From the NCBI RefSeq assembly GCF_021462225.1, contig NC_061802.1:9877859-9941858 (forward strand): a stretch of DNA of 64,000 bases. The letters run 5' to 3'. This DNA comes from Girardinichthys multiradiatus (lineage: Eukaryota; Chordata; Actinopteri; Cyprinodontiformes; Goodeidae). The position numbers were made by a program, and so were the translations under genes. The first letter of the stretch is position 1. Each line of letters starts with the position of its first letter. Below the pieces are notes generated by a model that had not been told where the DNA came from, searched no databases, and saw nothing but the letters and a program-made list of their open reading frames with translations. This document shows positions 36,901 to 48,900 of this stretch, piece after piece.

Positions 36901-39900
36901 ACGGCAACAAAAATAAAAAACAATTTGCAAAAATAAAAGCTATCCTTTTAAGGCAACAGTTAGAAACAGTAATCCACACTTTCATTTCATCGCGATTGGA
37001 TTACTGTATTTCCTTTTGTTGGGACCCACAGCCATGGATTAAAACATGAAAAGGGGGCGGTAACAGCGGACTTCCCATGATGCCACTGGCCGTATAAAAC
37101 CCCCACCTTTCCAATGGTCCGATCTCTTCTACGCGTGTCACCCAGGGGCCTGGACAGAGAGGCACAGCACGCTAATGTCTCTTTGCTGGCAAACAGACAT
37201 AACTCTTCAACTGGATCCGAGAGTGTCATACGATCATCGATCATATGCACTGAGTTAAGTACTAATGAATCACTGTTCGTGTATCCGGTAGATTCATTCT
37301 CAATGGGATAATTAAGGTACAAGCCTGGGTTGACTTTTCTCTCTGAGGCCTACAGAATCAAGCAGTTATAGAGAGTTCCCGGCAGAGAAGCTGTCTCTAC
37401 GACTCCGAGTGGAGCAGTTTCTCGAAGGAGGACAACGGACGCATCACCGTGGTCACCAGTAACTTGCCGTTTGGTCAGCGGACAGAGCGAGCCGCGCCAT
37501 CAAACATCTAAGGAGGTTAGCTGGAAGCTAACCCTTTTGTTCACAGAGCTTTCTTCAAACTTCGTCGTCGCCCGGACAACTCCTCCTCAGCACGGTTCAC
37601 ATACGAGGTTAGGGTTTGGGCAGAGAGATATTTAGGATGATCTAAATGTTTTTCATTTTATGAAGTTTGGTTTAGTTTGTGTTGAACTCAGCTATTTTGG
37701 TGCTAGCAGGCTATCTGCAGCACACGTGCTCAGTTTTGTGTTCTTTGTTTGTGTGTTTTTAAAGTTAAGACAAACTTTACTTGAAGGGTGATTTTAAACA
37801 CAGAAGATTGATCATAACGTCCCATCCGCGCTTATGCATTTTAACCCTTTTATTAACTGTATTTTTAAAGGTGTGTGTTTGATTCTGGTGCTAAGCTATA
37901 AGCTTCTTTTGTTAGCTTTAACTGCTAACAAGCTAAGAACACGTGCTTGCCTGCTAGGAAATATTTAACAGAAAGTTTGTAAGTTTTCAAGCTAGTAAAT
38001 AATAGTCCCTAAACATTATTTTACTAAATCTGATAACTTAGTAAACACCATTAAGCCCCATTTCTCCAGAAAGATTTGGCTCTTTCCCAAAATGTTCCCT
38101 TAAATATTTTACTATTCCCTTAATAATATTTCTTTAAATATTATTTTAATAAACAAAGGCAGTTAATGAGACGCCATTGAGAATTAGTCATCCAGAAGGT
38201 TGGTTTTATTCAGCAGATCATTCTTTAAAACATTATTTTAATAAAATATTTGATGTGATCTTGCATTGTGAATGGTTGTCTAAACATTTGCTGATTATTG
38301 CCTAAATTAGTTCCAAGACTAACTTAACTTCATTTCCAGATTCTTCAAAATAATTATTGGTTCTCAAACATAAACATTGCATGGTAATGTTGCATCACTC
38401 TTTTGGTCATGATTTTCAATCTTCCTTAATCATGTTTATATTGTACATAGCCCATTAATCTTCCCTATTCTTTAATTCTGCTTGGTAGTTTAGTTGGATT
38501 GTTTTAGCATAGTAAAGAGTTTGTTGATTGAAATATGTTTGACTTTGAGTTGACTTATTTTTGTTAATAAATTCTTGTATTTTAAGAAATTGTGTGAATT
38601 CATTCCATGTGTGCAGAGTTTATGCTGTTCAATAATGTCAGAGCTCGTCTCACACCTTTCTATTTTGTCCTAATACCATCGCCTTACTGGGCTGGTATTC
38701 ACAGGACAACCCTTAACAGACCAAAATATTCTTTAATAAAATATTAATATAAATATTAAATAATATTTTCAGATTCATAGTCACAACACTTATCTCGAAG
38801 TCAGTCAGTCCTCACTTGCTGGTTTGCAGCCTGTGCAAAATGCTGCAGCACATCTCTAAACAGGAACCTGTACATGGGAGCATAATACTCCGGTCTTGGC
38901 TTCTCTTCATTGGCTCCCATTGTATTTTAGAGTTCATTTTAAAATCATTCTATTTGTTTTAAGGTCTTAACTAACTTGGCCCCGCCCTACTTGGTAGAGC
39001 TTCTCCACCGCCCACAATCAGTCCCTTAGGTCCACTAATCAGTTGAACAGTTGCTCCTGGTGGTTCCCAGCTTAAAGCGGAAGCTTAAAGGAGACGGGGC
39101 CTTCTCTATTGGGGCCCCCGAAGTTATGGGACGCTCTACCCTTGCACATTCCACAGGACCCTTCACAAACTCGTTTGAAAACTACTCACTGGATTTCAAC
39201 CCAACGGAGATCTGATTTTACTTAATTTTGTACTGGTATTTTTTTAAATCTGTTTTTGCATCGTTTTATTGTGTTTTTTTAGCAAGTTTCTTAAATTATT
39301 ATTGTGTGCTTAGTTTCCTATTTCATGCCTTATTGTTATTTTATTGCTTTTGATGTTCAGCACATTGGATTAGCTCTTTCTGGTGTTAAAGCATTTTATA
39401 AATAAAGTTGATGATGATGATGATAAATTGCTTAAACATGGCAATGACAGCAAACATGCATCAAAACTGGTTCTGGAATGGATTAAGAAGTCTTATATAT
39501 TAACCCTAACGTACGGCCCTACAGAAAATGTTTAGACTATGCTCAAAAATTTGAAGAAAAAAGAAGAGGTTCGAATACAATTTGGGAATTTAAGCGTATG
39601 TAAACTTCCGACCGCAACTGAAAAGTGTGCTGTCCAGGCCTATACACACACAGACATACCTTGTGCTCTGCTACATCCATAATCAGCTCTCCATACATGT
39701 TAATAATCTAAAGTTGAGAAATAAAAGAACAGGATGCATAAAGACATCATTTAAAAAACCCTGACCATAATGTACAGGAAATAGTTTAGAGGATATACAA
39801 GAAGTGGATTTCTTCCTTAAAAATTCAATAACTGACATAATAGCAAGAAGATTGTATTTATAATCACTAGCCACCTTTCTTTACCTGATCATTAAGCCAG

Positions 39901-42900
39901 TTCTGATCCTCCAGGGTGCCAAGGTCCTCCAGTCTCAGATTGTGTTTATTATATGTGACCATGAATCCTGCAACGGGAACAGATGCCAGGCCAGCCTTGT
40001 ATCGAGTTATCTCTCCTTTGATGTCCACCTCACTAAAACAGATGACAAACAAGCACAGAACAAAAATGTGGGGTTCAGTATAGAATCTATTTTATTTTTT
40101 CATTACTGGTATTTAAAGTATTACATCAGTTTGTAATGAACAAAAAGCTGGTACAAACTTGGAAATTAAACATGCATTTTCATTTTTATGATAAATGTGA
40201 TCCAATCTAAGTACATAGGCAACATGCGAATAAGCTGAAAACTGGCAAAGTCCTCAATACACATTATATCATGTCTTTTAGTTATGATTAAGGCTTTACA
40301 ACACAAAAATAAAACAGATGTTATGATGCTGCATAAACAGCATAGTATAGCACTTTGGGGTCTCTGGGGACTTTATACAAAAATCAGTCATTCACCCATT
40401 CATTCACACACTGACAGTGGTAGACTACATTGTAGCCACAGCTGCTCTAGGGCACAGTGACAGAAGTGAGGCTGCGATACACAGGCGCCGGTTACAGGAC
40501 GAACCCCTACCAATGTCGCCACGGTAATGGTCCTGTGTGAAAAAGCAATTCTAAATAAACACTTTGGAATGAGCGAGTCAAAGTCCTGACCTGAATCTGA
40601 CTGAGATGCCATGAGATGACCTGAACAAGGAGGTCAATACTTGAAAACCCTCCAGTGTGAGTAAATTACCACAATTCTGCAAAGAAGAGCGGGCCATAAT
40701 TCTTTCACAGCGTTTGTAAAAGACTCATGCCAGTTATCTCCAATGCTTGATTGTATCTGTTGCGGATAAAAGGTGGCGGAACCAGTTATCAGGTTTAGGG
40801 AGCAATCACGTTTTCCACACAGGGGTGTAAAAACATGTAGGTTTGAATTATTTTCTCCCGAGAGGATTTTTGTTTTATAAACATTCATAACAATAGATTT
40901 CTCTTTAGAGGAGCAACGTGTTCACCGTTTTAAAAAACAAGCAACATGGTCACTTGTCTGAGTTGCAAATACTGCAGGTTTTACTATGCCTTACATGCAT
41001 GGCAGCCCTGTCGGATTTTGAGTTTGGTTTTACTGAGGAACCTGTGTTTTTCCAAGATTCCCGCTGATTGTTTTCAACTTGGAACTTCCAACTTTTTGCA
41101 ATGTATACAGGCACCTCACATTTATTTTGAGGTGTGGGACCACATCAGTTACGCATAAAAAGTCTGTCTGTCTATCTATCTATAAACTCCTGAGATTTTT
41201 GGCAATTTTGTTCAGTAATTTGTTAGGTTTTCTACTATATAGACAAACGTGTCCTTGGGGAAAAAAAACAGATACATTTTACATTTCTTTTTAATAATGT
41301 ACATGCTTGTGTTTTTACTAACTTGCAGCTGACAACAGAGTTGCCTTTCTTTTTCAGGTGTTCCAGGACATCTGATTCAGTAAGAGGAATGAAGCTCCCA
41401 TATTTTATATAGAAGCTCTCCAGAAACTCTAGAAAAAAGAAAAAAAGAAACGTCATTAATAGGATTGTGATTTTAAAAGAAATAAATTATGAGATTCAGA
41501 AAGCAAGTGAGTTTTATTTGCATAGCACCATTTATACACAAGGTAATTCAAAGCTTTTTACAGAAAAAAGGAAACAAAGACAAAAGTACAATGCAATGTG
41601 ATTTCAGGTCAAGACTGGATACACTTTAGATATTATAAAATTCCCACATACATTTATAGCTACGGAATACAGCCCTTAATAATATTAAGGCATAAAATAG
41701 GCATTGAAACAGAACATAATAAAAAGGGACAGGAACTCTTAGCTTAAAAAGGGGCTAGTCTTTGGAGCCATATTGCCGAACTGCTTTGTGAGAAAGGTCT
41801 TTGAGAGCTTCCACTATTCCCTGTCTGTACAAGGATATGAGCTCCTGCTTCAGGAACCAGCAACACATACAGAAGATTCCCTGATAATAAACGTGCTTTC
41901 ATTTCAACTTCCAGAGCTGCTAACCCACAACAAGCAGACTGTTTTGCTTTATTTCCAGGCTACACAACCAAGTAGTAATGCTGCATTCCAATTGTACTCA
42001 GAAGTCAGAATTTCCGACCTCCAAATAGAAAATTTCAATTTCAACGACCCTGAAATTCAGAAATTTGAGTCGGAAAGTCAGAGCAACACAGCCATACCCA
42101 ACTTCTGGATTCAAGATGGCTGCTCTCCATATCAGTGACTAAAACTTTCTTATTTTGACTGTTTTTGTAGTTCTTTGTTATTTATGTAACACTTAGTGGG
42201 TCCTATACGTACAACTTTTCAGTGTTTATAAGACGAAACGTTTCAAAGCTGTTTATATGCACAAGATCCAGAAAATGATGGAAAAACACTGACAACCTAG
42301 TAAGAAATTACAACTGCTACTCAGATACTAAAATTCAGACCAATTAATAACTAGGGGACACTATTACGTATGACAACGCATTTGGGCTTATAACTTCCAA
42401 ACTGTAAGTCCCATACCTCAAAGGTTTATATCACTTTGTTCCTTGGATGATTCTGCATCTTTGTAATTGGCCATACCCACTTCCGCCTAGCTAGATTTAT
42501 TTCCTACGAGCTTTTAAAAGAAAAAAAATCGTAGACTTAAGTTAACTGGCAACAATGTTGCGGAATAAGCATAACCTATTTCGTTAATTCCTCCTTAGGG
42601 CTAAAGCCAATCAAAGTGAAACTGGGCCTGGTAAGACTGCAGACATAGCCGATGAAATGAAATGGAACGGATTTCAAATTGTTTTCAGTTTGCAAGTTAT
42701 ACGCAAACAAACTACTATTAAGGCTAAAAAAGGCCCAACTTCAAAATAGATAAAGATGTAAAAATCATTTTCATACCAACAGTGCATAAGGTCAAACTGA
42801 AGCTATGTACTCATTTTTAGAGGGATCCAAGCCTAGGGGTGCTATAAGCAAGAGCTATTTATATAGCCAAAATGGCTAAATGGAAATTTGGTATATTCCT

Positions 42901-45900
42901 TCAGGACACCACCTAGAGACTAGGTTATCAATATGGTAATGATTGGCTAAAGTGGGCGTGGCTTATTTGCAAAAATATACTTCTGAGCTTTCACTTATAA
43001 AAAATCCTTAAACCTTCAGGATATGTTCTGCGCATAATCCTGAATAGTACCTATTCTAGTTAAAGTTCTATCTCAAAGTGCGTCACTAAAATGTACGATA
43101 TTTGGTAATAAAATTAGCAGCTGTGTCTCCAGTTCTGTTAAGTCAATCACCGTGGAATTTTGCACACTACTTAAGTAGACAAGGCCTATATTCCCCATAA
43201 CAATAAACATTGTTCAGTTTGGACTGCCCACCTGTGTACGAATAATTTATAAAGATATATGCTAATCAATGATAGCAATTATAAATTAAATTTGATGAAA
43301 ATAATTAAAGTGGAAAGAATAAACGTCAGGCATATTCTTCATTAAAAGATGTTCTTGGTGAATATTTAGAGATTTTTCTGACAAACTATGGTTTTTTGTG
43401 AATTTTTTGATTTTGTTTAATATTACTAATGTCATTAAAATGATAGCTTAAAATTCTTGTTAAATCAATTATTAAAATTAGGGACATGTTAAACAATGTA
43501 TATATCATTCCACATATAGACATGTTATCTGACAATATTTAGAGAATTTTATGAATTACTAAATATTTTTCATGAATCTTTGAATTTGGCTAAGTACTGT
43601 AATGTCCGTTTACAATTTTTGGTTGAAAAGGTAATTAATTCAGGCACTTGAATAAACACTTATATTGGTCCTCCTACAAGGTCATCTGAGAATATTTTGG
43701 AAATTTTATGATTTGGATTTTTAATGAATATTTAAATTCAGGTCTAAGTTCAGGTTTAGAATTTGTTTGTTCAAAAACCATTACATCTAGGGACATTATA
43801 AACAATGCATATCATTGCGGATATAGACTTGGTTAATTGAGAATTGGTTAAATGGTCCTTTTTTGGCAAACTATGTATTTTTAATGAATTTTTCAAATTG
43901 GCCACATACATAGAAATTATGGTTAACTGTTTTCTTGTGTATAAAGCACTAAATCCAGGGACTTGAATAAATACGCACAATTTTCCTTCAACAGTCATGG
44001 TCATCTGAGAATACTTTGGGAATTTTATGATGAAACATGGATTTTTAATGAGTTTTTAATTACAGGTCATTAAAGGCTTGTAATACATAAATAACGATTT
44101 ATAATTTTATGTTGAAAAACCTTTACATTCAGGGGCATCATAAACTATGCATATTATTGCCGTTATAGACATGGTGAATTGAGAATATTTTGAAAATTAT
44201 ATGACAAAGATTTTATACAATTCACATAAAATGCTCTGTTCACTCTTAAAATGGGAATTAATATGTTTCTGTTGAAAACATATTTGGTCTAAGGACATGG
44301 GATGTTCATATCATACATCGGTAATGAAATGCTTCCTCCAGCAAGAGTTTAAGAATTTTAGGAAACACTGGATTTGCCATGATTTTAAAAAAGTTGAACT
44401 CCAATGCTATAAATGATTCAGAATGCATTGTATGGGCTAAGCCTTACGAGGTTTGAGTGCTTATGCAAGCAAGTTCTAACCTTACCCTATGTAATATAAA
44501 TGGCATGCTGGGAGGGGGGGGGGGACTCGCTGGAAAGGACTTGGAACCTGTTCATAACTGCTGTTATTGCTACTGTTTTAAGAGTGGCCATGTATGAGCA
44601 ATGAAGAACAGACTATCCATGTTTTTTCCAACTTTTAGACAAGATGGAAATTGGAACACTAACAACTCGGAGAATATGTCACACCGACTTCCCAGTTTCA
44701 AATTACGAGGTAAATGAAATGCAGCATAAGACATGGACAGAAAAAAACAAAACAGATGCCACTTCTTGATCTAGATATAAATGCCATATGCAGGTGTTAT
44801 GAGCTGAGATGGAGGACTAAGCGTGTCAGCAAAAAATAAACCAAAGATTAGCTGTTGCTCCTTTAGACACAATGAAGTGGGATTGTCTTTGGCAACTATT
44901 TAAGGTATGTGCTCTTCTATTGTCTTTTATCCCTGCTACAGGCACCAATTAAAAATCAACATATTTCTCAGACAAATAATGAATGTGAATTTATCTTAAA
45001 TTGGGAAACAGTTGTGTAACATGAAGAGCGCTATACCATGAAGTAGATTCAACACATCTGGGTTTGCTTTGAGAGATCTAGCTTATCTAACCCCAACTCT
45101 GGGGACTCTCAGGGCATCTTGAAAATATTTCCAAAAGTCTAAAGAAACTGCCTCTTAACACACAAAATTCTAAATTTACCATATTTACATCAACCAATAA
45201 AAAAATACTGTAACTCCAGATCCTCTCTCAACTTTGGAAAGAACTCCACAACACAGGTTTCGTTTGGTGCTTTGTAGGGCTGAAACGATTCCTTGAATGA
45301 TTCGAGCACCTCTATTATTAAGATTTCTTGAGGCAAATTATCTGCCTCGAGGCTACGTTAAACTTTAACTACTTAGCGCTATGTGTTCCATCCGAAAACG
45401 ACAGAAAGTGTATAAAGTGTGGGATCACATTAAACATAACAGAAAAGAAAGCACAGTGCGTGTACTGCAAAACTGAATTATCATTCCATAACAGCACATC
45501 CTCCATGCTGAGCAGGAAACTTCTCCCCTCCATGTTAGAACTTTTTGTTTTGGCTGCAGATGCATCCTTTCCTACTAAAGTTCAACGGTATACTAAAGAT
45601 ATGGTATGTTATTGCATTTTAAGCAATAAAACGTAATTCAATTCAAAAATACTTTATTTACCGAAAAGGGAAAAATAAATTAATATTAAAAGATAGATTT
45701 AGAAAACAAAATAGAACTGAATTATTTGTTCATTAGCATTTTCTCTTTTATGCATTTCTATCACTCATAAAATCTAATAAAGTAGTTAAATGAAATATCT
45801 GCAGAATGTGCTCATTTTTTCCCCTGATTATCCGATTAATCGTCAAAATACTCATAATACTCAAATGCTAAAATAATCATTAGCTGCTGTCCTAGTATTT

Positions 45901-48900
45901 TTGATAGATGATAATAAACTTGGAAATTTGTTTTGTTTTGTTTTGTTTAAAGTGAAATATCTTAATTTATTTCGAACATTACTAGCCTTTGTGAAGTAGT
46001 TTGTCAGGAGTGGTTTATAACTCTTGATTTATCTGTATCTTATATATTATAATATTGAGTGGGAAGCACAATATTCTTCTCATTCTTCTATTTAAAGGCT
46101 ATTGGTTTTGCAAAATAGGTTGTGCAGAATTGTGACATTTTGCTTGATCTGGTACCTTTTTCAAGTTAACACAAGAGCCTTACAATTTTATCATTGTCTA
46201 AATAAATATTTAAAGTATTTGTATTTGTTAACAGTAACGAAAACGTAATCATAATTAATTGACAACTTCTACTGCTTCATACAAAACAAATCAAACTTCT
46301 CATCGGTTATGAGTGCCCAAATTATGAAACAGTTACATTTAAATTACACTCCAGTCAATAGACCACGGAAATGCCTTTTAAATGAAATATAAGTTACATA
46401 ATTTTCACAATTTTCTTGTTAATTGTATTTAGATTTCATGTTTAATATTCTTTGTATGGATTACATCTTTTGTCTAATGTCCTAAGTGTGGAATTATTTT
46501 ACTGTTTCCACTTGTGTTTTCTTTTATCTCTTTAGTGCTGCTAGATGAAAAGCATAGAATGAGCTTTATGCATATCTAATTTTATAATTAATGTCACCAT
46601 AACCCTTTACATGTTCAAGTAGTTGGGTAATGTTTAGACAATAATGTTTTCTCCAGAGTAGGGCTTAGTTTGGTTGAAAATAGATTGATTTGTATATAGT
46701 AGGATTGTCAAGATACAAAAATTTCAAATTAGATACAAACAAATATGATTAATTACTATGACAATGTTATAACTTCCTTAGGACAAACCAATAAGTAGGG
46801 GGACAATTCAGGTCTGTGTTTCATTCCTATTTGTAAACAAGAAAACACTTAGTATATATTTTAATATTCATCATGAAAATGAGGACCTTTGATTCAGTGC
46901 TTCTATTTGTCAAATAAATTGTACTACTGAGGGAGAGACAAAGCATCATTCTATACTGAAATAAATTATGCTTTAAAACAAACATGGATCTAGCGCATAC
47001 AAAACATACAGTGAGGAGAACAAGTATTTGATACACTGCTAATTTTGCAGGTTTTCCCACCTGCAAAGCATGTAGAAGTCTTTAATTTTCATCATAGCTA
47101 CTCTTCAACTGTGGGTGACGGAATCTAAAACAAAAATCCAGAAAGTCACATTGTATGATTTTTAAGTAATTGATTTGCATTTTATTGCATGACATAAGTA
47201 TTTGATAAATAAGAAAAACAGAACTTAATATTTGGTACAGAAACCTTTGTTGCAATTCCAGATATCAGACGTTTCCTGTAGTTCTTGACGAGGATTGCAC
47301 ACTGCAGCGGGGATTTTGGATTACTCCTCCATACAGATCTTTCCAGATCCTTCAGGTTTCGGGGCTGTCACTGGGCAATATAGACTTTCAGTTCCTTCTG
47401 AAGGTTTTCGATTAGGTTCAGGTCTGGAGACTGGTTAGGCCACTCCATGACCTTAAGATGCTTCTTACGGAGCCACTCCTTAGTTGATCCCTGGCTGTGT
47501 GCTTCAGGTCGTTGTCATGCTGGAAGACGCAGCCATGATCCATCTTCAATGCCCTTACTGAGGGAAGGAGGTTGTTGGCTAAGATCTCCAGATACATGGC
47601 CCCATCCCTCCTCCCTTTAATACGGTGCAGTCATCCTATCCCCTTTGCAGAAAAGCATCCCCAAAGAATAATGTTTACACCTCCATGCTTCACGGTAAGG
47701 ATGGTGTTCTTGGGGTTGTCCTCATCCTTCTTCCTCAAAACATGGTGAGTGGAGTTTAGACCAGAAAGCTCTATTTTTGTCTCATCAGACCATATGACCT
47801 TCTGCCATTCCTCCTCTGGATCATCCAGATGGTCACTGGCAAACTTCAGACGGGCCTGGACACATGCTGGCTGGAGCAGGGGGACCTTGCGTGCGCTGCA
47901 GGATTGTAATCCATGGCGACATAGTGTGTTACTAATGGTCTTTGAGACTGTGGTCTCGGGTTTCTTCAGGTCATTTACTAGGTCCTGCCATGTAGTTCTG
48001 GGCTGATCCCTCACCTTCCTCATGATCATTGATTCCTCAAGAAGTGAGATCTTGCTTGGAGCCCCAGATCAACAGAGACTGACTGTTATCTTGAACTTCT
48101 TCAATTTTCTTATAATTGCACCAACAGTTGTTGCCTTCTCACCAAGCTGCTTGGCTATTTTCCTGAAGCCCTTCCCAGGATTGTGCAGGTCTACTAGTTT
48201 ATACCTGATGTCCTCACACAGCTCTCTGGTCTTGGCTATTGTGGAGAGGTTGGAGTTTGTTTGACTGAGTTTATGGACAGGTGTCTTTTATACAGATAAC
48301 GAATTCAAACAGGTGCAGATAATACAGGTAATGAGTGGAGAACAGGAGGGCTTCTTAAAGAAGAACTAACAGGACTATGAGAGCCGGGATTTTTACTGGT
48401 TGTTAAGAGATCAAATACTTATGTCATGCAATAAAATGCTAATTACTTAAAAATCATACAATGTGATTTTTTGGATTTTTGTTTTAGATTCCGTCACTCA
48501 GTTGAAGAGTAACTATGATAAAAATGAAAGACTTCTAGATGCTTTGCAAGTGGGAAAACCTGCAAAATCAGCAGTGTATCAAATACTTGTTCTCCTCACT
48601 GTATTTTGCAGAGTAAACATGGATCTAGTCCATGCAAATGTATTCAGCAGCAGTCCTGTACAATTCCTGTCGTTTTGCTAATTTTGCACAATATTTTCTT
48701 TAGTGATCAATTCTAGCAGCAGAGTAGGTTGCTACTGGTTCCTACCTTTTTCTGCTAAAATTGTCAGCTTCAGCCTGGCTCCAAAATATACTTGTGTTAT
48801 GATTAGCCACAATAGCCTCCAATGCCTTTACAAATGAACAAAAGTAATGGGGTGGGGTGTACTGGTTTGTTTAATTGCTTCACTATTTAGTAGCCGACTG

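Noticed and set aside
42111..43309. Hidden exon of another gene between the hAT-like ends
   Set aside because: No frame longer than noise and no splice pairs; the sequence looks like a non-coding repeat interior.
43310..44440. CRISPR-like array
   Set aside because: Spacing is regular but units are long, degenerate and without short exact repeats or unique spacers; this is vertebrate intron DNA.
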